Positions 15,907 through 23,692 of a stretch of DNA of 64,000 nucleotides are shown here, piece by piece. The position numbers were made by a program, and so were the translations under genes. This stretch comes from JAAYCI01 sp031548875 (GTDB lineage Bacteria; Bacillota; Clostridia; Oscillospirales; Ruminococcaceae): contig JAVBQQ010000004.1 of NCBI GenBank assembly GCA_031548875.1, forward strand, positions 4,220 to 68,219, in the 5' to 3' direction. The notes beneath the pieces were generated by a model, which saw only the letters and a program-made list of their open reading frames with translations, was not told where the DNA came from and ran no database searches. Within the stretch, counting starts at the first letter, position 1, and every line of letters starts with the position of its first letter.

Positions 15907-17229
15907 TCAAACCGTGCATTTGAGGATGTAGAGCCCGTCGTGGAAGGTATCCATGTAGATATACCCGCGCTTGTCCACGACGCAGTCCTCGGTGGTGGCG
16001 ATCATGGGGCCGGGGTAATGGCAGTCGAATTTGTATGACTCGGGGTTGGGCGGGATGAAATAGGCGATCTCTTTTGGAACGAAGGGGTCGCTGGTGTCGT
16101 ATACACGCAGCCCCGCGTGGAAGTAGCAGCAGTAGAGCCGGTCGTTGCGGTCCTCCAGGTCGGGGTGGTCGTGGGGCTCGTGGATGTTGTGGGGGCCAAA
16201 GGGCCCCGGCGCGCCGATGCCACAATCGTTGAAGTTGGGATAGGGGAAATCGGGCGGAACCTCCGGATAGGGGAAGGTGGCAATCAGGGTGGGGTCGGTC
16301 ACGTCGGAGACGTCCACCATGCCCAGGGTGCAGAGCGGCTGCGCCTGGCCGTTTATGATCTCCTTGTTGAAGCAGGGGAACCGCTCACCTTCATTGGTAA
16401 AGATGGCGTAGGGGCGCTTTGAAAGCGGCAGCACCGTGTGGCAGCGTGCGCCGGCCAGCTTTCCGCCCAGTGGAGGATAGGTGGGCAGGTGGCCCACAAG
16501 CCTGGGCACCGCGATGTCGGAGATGTCCAGGATCACCATACCGGCGCCATTGTAGCCGCAGTAGGCGTAGTTGCCTTTCACATAGGGCGGCCCGTGGATG
16601 CCCGGCAGGGAGAGGGGGAAGTCCATAGGGGGTTTGTCTTTTTCGAGGATGCCGGCGTCCCACTGCTCGGGCATCCACCAGCGTCCGGCTTCCACAGGGT
16701 TTTTGGGGTCCTGCAGATCCAGGATCCGGTAGATCATGTTGGAGTAGCCGTCGCAGGTGGAGGAGAGGTGGGCGTATCGCCCGCCATTGTAGAAAAACCG
16801 GTGGACCCCCAGGCAGATATTGTCGCAGGCCTGTGATTCGCCCGCGTTCCAGTAGGAAAGGAACTTTGGGTTCTCCGGATCCTTCTTCACGTCGAAGATG
16901 TACAGGCCGGCCTTGTAGGGGTCGTCTGCACCGATGTTGTGCAGGAAGGGAATGCCCGTGCCCAGGGCGCAGAGCATCAGGCCGTCGGCCACCTGGATCT
17001 TGTTGGTGCATTGGCCGGCAAGGTCTGGCCCTTCGATGAACCGCACAAAACGTGGGGTTTCCGGTTCCGTCACGTCCAGGATGGTCCAACCGGAATGGCG
17101 GAAATGGGAAATATACAAGTAGTATTTTCCGTTCGATTCCTGCAGGGCCATCTGGAAGCCGGGGCGGTCTTTCAGGTCGTGGTAGCCCACGCATTCCACG
17201 TTCTTGGCATAGTGTTTTTTGTTTAGCAC
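15907..17229 (-). CDS. LVIVD-repeat beta-propeller protein, copy 2
   Basis: This 440-aa paralog of the protein at 3412 has LVIVD-type repeats with the cores WTILDVTEPETPRFV, YIFDVKKDPENPKFL, RILDLQDPKNPVEA, VILDISDIAVPRLV, GMVDVSDVTDPTLI and RVYDTSDPFVPKEI. A GPHNIHE motif lies at the same relative place as GQHNIHE in copy 1. It has no signal peptide. The start is GTG at 17229 with GAGGAG upstream. The gene is divergent from a LysR regulator, with 84 nt between them, so it is a likely LysR target. No reaction is known for this group. The recurring His/Glu cluster hints at a metal site. Confidence 0.85.
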   Translation of the reverse strand: MLNKKHYAKNVECVGYHDLKDRPGFQMALQESNGKYYLYISHFRHSGWTILDVTEPETPRFVRFIEGPDLAGQCTNKIQVADGLMLCALGTGIPFLHNIGADDPYKAGLYIFDVKKDPENPKFLSYWNAGESQACDNICLGVHRFFYNGGRYAHLSSTCDGYSNMIYRILDLQDPKNPVEAGRWWMPEQWDAGILEKDKPPMDFPLSLPGIHGPPYVKGNYAYCGYNGAGMVILDISDIAVPRLVGHLPTYPPLGGKLAGARCHTVLPLSKRPYAIFTNEGERFPCFNKEIINGQAQPLCTLGMVDVSDVTDPTLIATFPYPEVPPDFPYPNFNDCGIGAPGPFGPHNIHEPHDHPDLEDRNDRLYCCYFHAGLRVYDTSDPFVPKEIAYFIPPNPESYKFDCHYPGPMIATTEDCVVDKRGYIYMDTFHDGLYILKCTV

Positions 17230-17252
17230 GATGATTCTCCTCTGGTGTAAAA

Positions 17253-17284
17253 GTGACGTGCCCGTCGAATATGTGGTATACTAC
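17253..17284 (+). promoter_or_regulatory. Promoter of LysR copy 2 within the divergent intergenic region
   Basis: A -35-like GTGACG (17253-17258) and a -10 TATACT (17277-17282) are separated by 18 nt. The -10 lies within a near-palindrome (17273-17284, GTGGTATACTAC) that could be a LysR box shared with the divergent LVIVD gene. LysR proteins commonly repress themselves while activating the divergent gene. Confidence 0.5.
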
Positions 17285-17313
17285 GCTTGAATACAGGGTT
17301 GGGAGGCTGGCGC

Positions 17314-18213
17314 ATGAACCGGACACAGGTCCAGTACTTTCTCACGGTGGCCAAGTATCGTAGCTTTTCCGAGGCGTCCCGCCAGCTGTACGTGGCCCAG
17401 TCCGCGGTCAGCAAGCAGATCCTTGCCTTGGAGACGGAGCTGGGCATGCGGCTGTTCGACCGGGACAACAAGTCTGTGCGGCTGACCGCCGCCGGAGAGG
17501 TTCTGTACCGGGAATGGGGCAGTTTTTCGGACTGGCTGGACAACACCGTCGAGCACGCAAAGCAGGCAAGCCAGGGCATGCGGGGCACCCTGAACATCAG
17601 TGTGCTGCACGGCATCGATCTGTTCAATCCCGATATCACCCATCTGTATGCGTTTTCCGAGGCCTATCCCGACATCTACCTGGACCTGCGCCGCCTGTCC
17701 TTCCAGGATGTGGAAGAGGACCTGATCACCGGACGTTCCGACATCACCATCATCCTCTCCTTCCTCATGCCCGAAAACAGCCTGCCCGCCTATGTCCTGG
17801 AGTCCAACGAGGATTACCTGGCCATCTCCCAGTCGGGCGCACTGGGTGCCAAGGAGCGGCTGGGGCCGGAGGATTTCCAGGGAGAAACCTTTGTGACCAT
17901 CTCCCCCAGCATCTCCCCCCAGGCCAACGCCAACAGCACCAGCTTTTTGAATACCCTTGGCATCCGCCCGACCCGCACCAAGCACGTGAACACCATCGAG
18001 GACATGATGCTCTTTGTGGAAGCGGGCCTGGGCTATGCCGTCATCAGCAACTCCACGCGGATCTTCAAGCGGGACACCGTGCGGGTGGTGGATATCTTCC
18101 CTGCGTCCCTGCCCCGCCCCACCACCAATATCCTGGCGGTTTGGCACAGGGATATCACAAACCCCGCAATTACGAAATACATCGAGTTTGTGAGGGCGCA
18201 AAAAAGCCAATAG
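17314..18213 (+). CDS. LysR-family transcriptional regulator, copy 2
   Basis: This 299-aa LysR protein has an N-terminal HTH (FLTVAKYRSFSEASRQL, AQSAVSKQILALE) and an effector-binding domain. It is clearly paralogous to the LysR at 4820. ATG 17314 follows GGGAGG with 7-nt spacing; an upstream in-frame TTG lacks such a site. It is divergent from LVIVD copy 2 and adjacent to a VOC and an OYE-like gene, so it probably controls this half of the island in response to a pathway compound. The two paralogous regulators in near-identical settings suggest duplication followed by a change of effector. Confidence 0.93.
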   Translation: MNRTQVQYFLTVAKYRSFSEASRQLYVAQSAVSKQILALETELGMRLFDRDNKSVRLTAAGEVLYREWGSFSDWLDNTVEHAKQASQGMRGTLNISVLHGIDLFNPDITHLYAFSEAYPDIYLDLRRLSFQDVEEDLITGRSDITIILSFLMPENSLPAYVLESNEDYLAISQSGALGAKERLGPEDFQGETFVTISPSISPQANANSTSFLNTLGIRPTRTKHVNTIEDMMLFVEAGLGYAVISNSTRIFKRDTVRVVDIFPASLPRPTTNILAVWHRDITNPAITKYIEFVRAQKSQ

Positions 18214-18226
18214 GCTTTCTTTGAGA

Positions 18227-18253
18227 GGCGGCATCCTGCAATGCCGCCCCTTT
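18227..18253 (+). terminator. Rho-independent terminator after LysR copy 2
   Basis: Perfect 8-nt GC-rich arms (18227-18234 and 18241-18248) with a 6-nt loop are followed by CC and five T. It sits just after the LysR stop and before the convergent VOC gene. Confidence 0.85.
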
Positions 18254-18271
18254 TTATTGCGGAAAAGCAAT

Positions 18272-18700
18272 CTATTTCTGGGCTACTTTTACCATGTCTC
18301 CTTCGAACAGCTCGATCAGGTTCCCAGTGGGATCCTGAATGAAGATGCCGTAGGTGCCCCAGACGTCGGCGGTCATCACGATCTCCACCCCGTGCTCCGC
18401 CAGCTCCCTTTTGGCCTGGTCCCGGTCGGGGATGGTCATGGAAAAATGCTTGTTGCCATGTACCCGCAGGTCGGTGTTTGGTCGTTTGCGCTCCTCGGGC
18501 AGGGGGGCCGCCCCCTTGGCCTCGAACAATTCCAGCACCACGCCCTGGCCGGCCATGTGCGCCACCTTCACGTCAATGTTTGGGATATCGCCTTCCACCA
18601 GGGGCGCAAAGCCCAGGACCCTTTCGTACCACAGTATGGATTCCTGCAGGTCCCTCACGCTTACAGCGAAATGGTTTACCCCCATCGTTGTCACAGCCAC
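18272..18700 (-). CDS. VOC-family protein, paralog of the one at 12779
   Basis: This 142-aa protein has the two-module VOC fold: VNHFAVSVRDLQESILWYER at the start, a central GNKHFSMTI, and the end DPTGNLIELFEGDM. These segments match the VOC protein at 12779, so they are paralogs. Predicted metal ligands are the first-strand His, the central His and the Glu of IELFE. The start is GTG at 18700 with AGGAGG upstream. It follows an OYE-like gene in the same direction, as in the other copy of the cassette, which suggests that OYE and VOC act in sequence on the same molecule. Confidence 0.85.
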   Translation of the reverse strand: MAVTTMGVNHFAVSVRDLQESILWYERVLGFAPLVEGDIPNIDVKVAHMAGQGVVLELFEAKGAAPLPEERKRPNTDLRVHGNKHFSMTIPDRDQAKRELAEHGVEIVMTADVWGTYGIFIQDPTGNLIELFEGDMVKVAQK

Positions 18701-18746
18701 GGTTATCCCTCCTGTTACTCTTGCTACGTTCGCGCCGGGCCGAACG

Positions 18747-19982
18747 TCAACCTTTCAGGCGCGCCATCAGGTCCTGGAATATCTTCACGTAGGGCTGATT
18801 GTGGGGCACGCAGCCCACGTTCTCGTGGTGCACCAGCAGGATGCTGCAGCTGTCGCAGCCGGTGCACCAGTTGATCTCGTCGGCCTTGCCCTCCCGCAGT
18901 TTTTTGGCGAGGTAGGGGTCGGCCAGGCTTTGGCGGCCAAGGGCAACCATATCGGTGATGCCGTCGGCTATGTTCTTGTTCCCCCAGAACCGAAGGCTGT
19001 TATTCTCGGGCGCCACCACAGGGAAGTTTGTGTGCAGGCCGTCCCGGAAGAGGGAGTAGCCCGCGCCGATGACCACCGTCTCGGGTTTCAGGTTGTCCCG
19101 GCACACCTTCTGGAAATACTGCTGTATGTACGTGAAATATGGCCTGTCCTTGTCGGGCTTTGCATATTCGAGGGTGTGGCGCGGCGCGCCGCCAGCCTGC
19201 ATGATATAGGCGGCCCCCCGCTCCTCCAGCCCCTTGATGAGGTCGATGGATTCACTCAGGTCCATGTAGGCGCTGTCCGGGCCCGCCGTGCCCTGGCCGC
19301 CGGGGAAGCCCTCGTACAGGGACACTTTGGAGCCCACGATAAAGCCGGGGTCGTTGACGGCCTTGCGGATGCGCTCGATGAGGTCGAAGGCGAACTGCCG
19401 CCGGTTTTCCCAGGGGCCACCATATTTCCACTTGTGGCTGTTGAAGGGACGCAACACCTGGGAGCCCAGATATCCGGCGCACAGCTTGAGGTCGATGCCG
19501 TCCGCCCCGGCGGCATGGGCGATCTTGGCCGACTCCACGTATTGGTCCAGGATTTTCTCCACTGCATCCTCGCCGATGAATTCGGTATCCTCGAAGCCGT
19601 ACAGGGGCCTCTCGGTGACGCGGACGGCACGGGAGAAGCGGGAATCGGTCACCTCTCCCGCATGGGTGAGCTGGAAGACGAAAACGTTGTTTTTGTTGAT
19701 CCCTTTGAGGTGCTGTACAAATTTTTCCAACGCCTTGGCGTTGCGGGGCATGATGCTGAGCTGGTGTTGGCTGGACACGCTGTCGTACTGGCAGGTGATG
19801 GCTTCCAGGTCCACAAAGCCCGCTTCCCCCTCGAACAAGCGCTCGTAGCGGGCATAGGTCTTCTCAGAGGGGTTGCCGTTCTCGTCGGCGTCCTCCCCCT
19901 CCATCGCGTTGATGGCGATCCGGTTGGGCACTGTCTTGCCACCGATGGTAATGGGCTGCAAAAGCAATTCCTTTTCTGACAT
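18747..19982 (-). CDS. Old Yellow Enzyme-like FMN/Fe-S oxidoreductase, copy 2
   Basis: This 411-aa paralog of the gene at 5812 has the same landmarks: TIGGKTVPNRIAINAMEGED, GADGIDLKLCAGYLGSQ, KVSLYEGFPGGQG, ALGRQSLADPY, and a C-terminal CTGCDSC plus a later Cys for a [4Fe-4S] cluster. The expected HxxN/H substrate-binding pair is again replaced (K166, A169). It lacks the FAD/NAD(P)H domain of larger relatives. ATG 19982 has AAAGGAGG upstream. It precedes a VOC gene. Retention of the same substitutions in both copies suggests a distinct subfamily with its own substrate class rather than decay. Confidence 0.88.
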   Translation of the reverse strand: MSEKELLLQPITIGGKTVPNRIAINAMEGEDADENGNPSEKTYARYERLFEGEAGFVDLEAITCQYDSVSSQHQLSIMPRNAKALEKFVQHLKGINKNNVFVFQLTHAGEVTDSRFSRAVRVTERPLYGFEDTEFIGEDAVEKILDQYVESAKIAHAAGADGIDLKLCAGYLGSQVLRPFNSHKWKYGGPWENRRQFAFDLIERIRKAVNDPGFIVGSKVSLYEGFPGGQGTAGPDSAYMDLSESIDLIKGLEERGAAYIMQAGGAPRHTLEYAKPDKDRPYFTYIQQYFQKVCRDNLKPETVVIGAGYSLFRDGLHTNFPVVAPENNSLRFWGNKNIADGITDMVALGRQSLADPYLAKKLREGKADEINWCTGCDSCSILLVHHENVGCVPHNQPYVKIFQDLMARLKG

Positions 19983-20225
19983 GGCTGCTCCTCCTTTAGC
20001 CGGCGCGTCCGGTCCCTTTTGCGAATCTTCAAGAGCGGATCTACAGGTGGCCGCTGGTTGAAACGGTGGTTCTGGCCACTGCAACAGATTGGCGTATTGT
20101 ACTATTTTATGTTAACATCGGCATGCATGTTGTGTAAAATATCTAAATCGACTGGTGCCATCCCGAACACAGATAGCTGCCGATTCATAACGCGTTTCAA
20201 CGCCGCCCAACCCGTGGAACGAAAA

Positions 20226-20262
20226 CGCCCGCCCTGGCGGTTCACCAGAGCGGGCGCGGATA
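20226..20262 (-). terminator. Terminator downstream of the DUF6179 gene
   Basis: Arms at 20226-20237 and 20245-20256 pair over 11 of 12 positions around a 7-nt loop. Read on the minus strand, the hairpin is followed by a short T-run (GTTTTCG). It lies about 50 nt past the end of the DUF6179 gene. Confidence 0.65.
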
Positions 20263-20303
20263 ATTATACTATGGGTCCTAGAATCGAGTCTCAGGGTCGC
20301 TTT

Positions 20304-21254
20304 TCAAAGATCGCCTGATGCGGGGATATCTGAAACCAGGCAGGTGAAAAGATGCGGCCAGCCGTTTTTGCCGGCGTGGCGGACGCGGGTGGCGAGGTCC
20401 GGCAGAAGGCCGGAAAGATACCCGCGCGTAGTCTCGTCCCACAGTTCGAGATGGTTGCACAGGGCGGCTGTTCCGGCGGCCAGCAGTTTGTCGAGCTTGG
20501 CCGGGCGCAATGGCTTCAATCGCGCGCTCAACGCGTCCAATTGCGGGGCGCCCAACACGAGCGTATGAGGGTCATCGCCCAGCAGGGCCAAACCCAGCGA
20601 GGCGGTGAATACCGGTTCGCACAGGTTGACGCTGAGGTCCGGCCAGAGGGGCAACCAGGCGGTGAGCAGCTTTCGCACCATCCCAGGCTCAAAGCAGGCG
20701 AGGAAGCGCATCTCGGTGAGCAGCTGGCGCAGGTATTCCTGCGCATAGCAGACCCCTTGCAGATTTTCGGGGACTGGGCGGGCGAGGGGATAGTCTATCT
20801 CGGCGGGCAATGCGTGGGCAAAAAAGCGGATATCGTACCAGCGGAAATAGGCGGGGAAGCTGCGCAGGGTGCTGCGAAAAAAGGCGTTGTCGGCAAGGGG
20901 CGTGCCACGGCGCGCCAGCCGGAAAAGGCCCTTTGTCTTTTCCAGTTCGCGCTGCACAGCCTGCTGGCAGATGCGCAGCAGATCCATCGGCGATACATCG
21001 AGGGCCGGGTTTGGGGCTTCCGCCGCTTTCTGGAAGGAAAGGCAGAACAACAGGCCTTTCCACAGATCCTCGGCCAGTTCTACCGGGATGGAGCAGCTGT
21101 CTCCTCCGGTATATAGCATCGCCTGGCGCTCGAACAGCGCCCACAGCTGCGCCGGCTCCGGCGCGGCGGGGGAGGGGCTGGAGGAGGATGAAAAATTCGC
21201 AGGCGCGCAGGGTGTTTGCGCGAGGCCGCCGGAGCATCCAACAGGGTCAGTCAT
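20304..21254 (-). CDS. DUF6179 family protein
   Basis: This 316-aa helical protein has a low-complexity Ser/Pro-rich stretch near the N-terminus and no signal peptide or clear catalytic motif. From memory it matches DUF6179, an uncharacterised clostridial family that occurs beside DUF6323. Visible features are a FRWYDIRFFAHALPAEIDYPLA segment split by aromatic residues and a Leu-rich C-terminal half. It overlaps the upstream DUF6323 gene by 8 nt, so translation is probably coupled. Function is unknown. The pair is often seen near membrane or sporulation-type genes in Oscillospiraceae, which is only weak evidence about its role. Confidence 0.65.
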   Translation of the reverse strand: MTDPVGCSGGLAQTPCAPANFSSSSSPSPAAPEPAQLWALFERQAMLYTGGDSCSIPVELAEDLWKGLLFCLSFQKAAEAPNPALDVSPMDLLRICQQAVQRELEKTKGLFRLARRGTPLADNAFFRSTLRSFPAYFRWYDIRFFAHALPAEIDYPLARPVPENLQGVCYAQEYLRQLLTEMRFLACFEPGMVRKLLTAWLPLWPDLSVNLCEPVFTASLGLALLGDDPHTLVLGAPQLDALSARLKPLRPAKLDKLLAAGTAALCNHLELWDETTRGYLSGLLPDLATRVRHAGKNGWPHLFTCLVSDIPASGDL

Positions 21255-21774
21255 CGGTGCGCTCCTCCCATACCGGCCGCCCAGGCCCGTCCATGTCCGC
21301 GTCGTCCTCGTCTTCGGACACCCTGCCGTTCGAAGGGGAAGAAAAGTCTCCGTTGCGCACCCCGTCGCTGAACCGCTCCTTCTCTGTATTGCGCAGGTAT
21401 TCGAGCGAGCCCTGGCAGGGGCCGTCGAAGGCTTGTTTCATCTGCTTCAGCAGGTCGCTGTCGCCCACGCGTTCCCGTGTCTGGTGCTTGAAATGATAGA
21501 AGCATTCCAGCAGCTCGTGCAGTGTTTCGGCATAGTTGTGCGGGGCGAGGAAGGGCGAATCGCAGAACTCGAAGATGAGTGCGGGCAGGATGCCGTCGCC
21601 GAACTCGATGCGGCCGTGTGCGCTGAGTGCTTCAAAGCGCCACCGGGCCAGTTCCAGCGCTTCCGCGCCGGTGAGCGCAAGGCCGAAGCGGGCGCTGGTC
21701 TGGTTGCAGGTCAGCAGGGTGTGGGCCGTATGCTGCAGCTGTGCGGAAGAGGGGCGGGGCGCCGTAAGTTCCAT
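21247..21774 (-). CDS. DUF6323 family protein
   Basis: This 175-aa protein starts MELTAPRPSSAQLQHTAHTL. A conserved-looking core (FGLALTGAEALELARWRFEAL, then RIEFGDGILPALIFEFCDSPF) resembles what I recall as DUF6323. The C-terminus is acidic and disordered. It is the first gene of a two-gene operon with the DUF6179 protein. The ribosome site is GGAGA before ATG 21774. No enzymatic motif is visible. It probably forms a complex with its partner, inferred from coupling and recurrent pairing. Confidence 0.65.
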   Translation of the reverse strand: MELTAPRPSSAQLQHTAHTLLTCNQTSARFGLALTGAEALELARWRFEALSAHGRIEFGDGILPALIFEFCDSPFLAPHNYAETLHELLECFYHFKHQTRERVGDSDLLKQMKQAFDGPCQGSLEYLRNTEKERFSDGVRNGDFSSPSNGRVSEDEDDADMDGPGRPVWEERTDD

Positions 21775-21888
21775 TCGGGGCAGTCTCCTTTCGGGCGGGG
21801 TGTACTACCCATTGTAGCCCCTTTTGGGGGAGATACCAGACTTGAAATTTGCGGCGTTTTGTGGTAGTATACAAGCAGGAAAGAAAAG

Positions 21889-21919
21889 GCCGCAGCCAGG
21901 AGATGGCTGCGGCTTTTTT
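21889..21919. terminator. Bidirectional terminator
   Basis: Perfect 9-nt arms (21889-21897 and 21905-21913, GCCGCAGCC) with a 7-nt loop are followed by six T on the plus strand. On the minus strand the arm is followed by CTTTTCTTT. Confidence 0.75.
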
Positions 21920-21947
21920 GTGCCCAGGCTTGTGGAGGAGACAATCA

Positions 21948-21985
21948 AAAAGCGGCGGCATTGCAGGTGCACTGCAATGCCGCCG
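21948..21985 (-). terminator. Terminator after the 49-aa gene
   Basis: Perfect 14-nt arms (21953-21966 and 21972-21985) with a 5-nt loop are followed on the minus strand by CTTTTTG. It lies 20 nt past the stop of the small gene and ends the URO-D-like/small-protein operon. Confidence 0.85.
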
Positions 21986-22004
21986 GTACTTCCCATGGAG
22001 GCAC

Positions 22005-22154
22005 TTACATAAAAATATAGCTCATGATAAAACTGAAAATAGCAGCTTCGCTGTCCTGTACGGCGGGCTCGATCAGCCCGCGCCAGGCGGGGTCGATTTC
22101 CGGATGGGCATTCAGGAACGCGTCAAATTCGTGCAGATAGGTCTTTTCATCCAT
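22005..22154 (-). CDS. Small conserved partner of URO-D-like protein (49 aa), copy 1
   Basis: This short gene starts at ATG 22154 with GGGAGG 9 nt upstream and ends just before a strong terminator. Its product (MDEKTYLHEFDAFLNAHPEI...) aligns well with the 55-aa product at 52302: both have Y-x3-(F/I)D-x-F, a P-x-IDPA motif, then I-x-P-x-V and a hydrophobic C-terminus ending IF. Both genes lie 70-80 nt downstream of a URO-D-like gene in the same direction. The repeated arrangement makes it a real gene and suggests a physical or functional partner. I do not recognise the family. The hydrophobic tail could be an interaction helix. Confidence 0.8.
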   Translation of the reverse strand: MDEKTYLHEFDAFLNAHPEIDPAWRGLIEPAVQDSEAAIFSFIMSYIFM

Positions 22155-22234
22155 CTGTGATACACCTCCCGGCTGAGAGCCTGTTTTTTTGTGGCCATGC
22201 GCTGGTGGCATCGCCCGTCTGTTTTGCGGCGCGC

Positions 22235-23392
22235 TCAATACACGGCGTTGTCGCGGACCCACTCCAGCACGGCCGCCAGCTTGGACGCGTCGACGCTCTT
22301 GGCATCCATCACCCCGCGGTCGAAGGTGAAGTAGAAGTGGCCGCCCTCCATGCACGCGTCGCACAGGCGCTTTACCTCGTCTATGCATGCCTCGCGGCTG
22401 CGCGAGAGGGTGATGGTGGGGTCGAAGAATCCGGCGATGATGTGGTTTTTACCGAATTCGTTCTTTATTTTTTTATAGTCCCCATTCTCGAAAAAGACGA
22501 CCGTGGACTCGGGCAGTTGCAGCAGCGCGTCGAGGTAGCGCGTCCAATCCTCTTCGGCATACAGCGAACAGCCGATCCCTTTCCGGTCCAGCTGCACGAT
22601 ACACTCGAGCAGGGTGGGCCAGTACAACTCGTCGAAGGCCTTGCGGCTGATGTAGGGCGCAAGGTGCAGCGGGATGAAATCCAGCGTGCCGGGGATGTGG
22701 TGCGTCGGCGTGCCCTGCTTCACCATCAGGGGCACCAGCGCGTCGCAGGCGGCCTTCACCTTGTCCGGGCAGCGGCGTACGTCCATGTTGATGCCCTTGT
22801 AGCCGCGCAGCTGGTCTGCGAGGAAATCGAAGGGGGCTTCGATCATGTTTGCGCCGCCAATGATGCCGAACGAATAGCCGTATTTGGCGCTGAGCTTGCC
22901 GATCAGCCCGAAACTGACACCGGCCGCCTTGGCGTATGCATCGTAGGCGGCGGCCAGTGTGGTGGCGGCGTTCATGGGCGCGGTGTCCAGCGCGGTGCAC
23001 ACGCGGGGCAGCAGCTTCTCCACAATGGTGGCATAAGGCGCCGCGATGAAGTCGTCATAGTCGTCGGTGGTCATCGTTTCGATCTCCGGGTGTTGCACCG
23101 CGCCGTTGGAGCCCAAAATCCAGTTCCGGGCGCCCAGTATCTGGTACGAAGCCGGGAAGCGCAAATCTAAGGCCGGGCAGCAATCGGCGTAGAAGTCGCG
23201 GCAGATCGATTCGAATGCCTGTTCGCGCAGGTCGGGGCGGTAGTGGGCCTGCATCAGGTCCACCCCAGCGTGGGAACAGGCGGCCTCCAGCGTGAAGCTG
23301 GGATAGACGGGCACGCGCTTTGGTACCTTGTGGGCCATCAGGTCGGCCCGAAGTTGCGACCGTTCGGCGAATAGGGCTTGGACATCGCTCAT
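22235..23392 (-). CDS. Uroporphyrinogen-decarboxylase-like (URO-D superfamily) protein, copy 1
   Basis: This 385-aa protein has a TIM-barrel URO-D-type sequence (APFDFLADQLRGYKGINMD, RRCPDKVKAACDALVPLM, PLHLAPYISRKAFDELYWP). The superfamily includes haem-synthesis decarboxylases and zinc-dependent cobamide methyltransferases (MtaA type). The HxC...C zinc motif of MtaA-type enzymes is not evident: the late Cys position appears as FDRGVMDAKSVD. The activity is therefore open, and a methyltransferase role is possible but unproven. It is paralogous to the protein at 51073 and is followed by the same kind of small protein. The start is ATG, and the gene is divergent from the Bce-type response regulator. 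Confidence 0.8.
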   Translation of the reverse strand: MSDVQALFAERSQLRADLMAHKVPKRVPVYPSFTLEAACSHAGVDLMQAHYRPDLREQAFESICRDFYADCCPALDLRFPASYQILGARNWILGSNGAVQHPEIETMTTDDYDDFIAAPYATIVEKLLPRVCTALDTAPMNAATTLAAAYDAYAKAAGVSFGLIGKLSAKYGYSFGIIGGANMIEAPFDFLADQLRGYKGINMDVRRCPDKVKAACDALVPLMVKQGTPTHHIPGTLDFIPLHLAPYISRKAFDELYWPTLLECIVQLDRKGIGCSLYAEEDWTRYLDALLQLPESTVVFFENGDYKKIKNEFGKNHIIAGFFDPTITLSRSREACIDEVKRLCDACMEGGHFYFTFDRGVMDAKSVDASKLAAVLEWVRDNAVY

Positions 23393-23692
23393 GATTTCAC
23401 CAGCCTTTTATATAAAAGTTTTCATCAAGGAGCGAGTAAATTATATCACATTCCCCAATGGGCGGCAAGTGTCGACAGATATTGCAGGAGTTGGGGCAGT
23501 ACTTTGCGAAAGGGCGTGCGAATGACGGGTTTCCACTCTCGTTGGGGGAGTACTGGCTCCGCACTGGTGGGGCTTTCCTGGGCGAACGGAAAGAAGGCGT
23601 CATGAAAAAAACCGGGCGGTATCTTCGTAATATGGTATAGGCTGCAAGACACAAACAATGGACAGAACGTGAAAGTGTGGGGAGGTGCCTGT
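23393..23692. other. Divergent intergenic region without a recognisable gene
   Basis: About 300 bases separate the URO-D-like gene from the response regulator. Both promoters must lie here, but I see no -35/-10 pair or operator palindrome that I would commit to, and no credible coding region. Confidence 0.5.
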
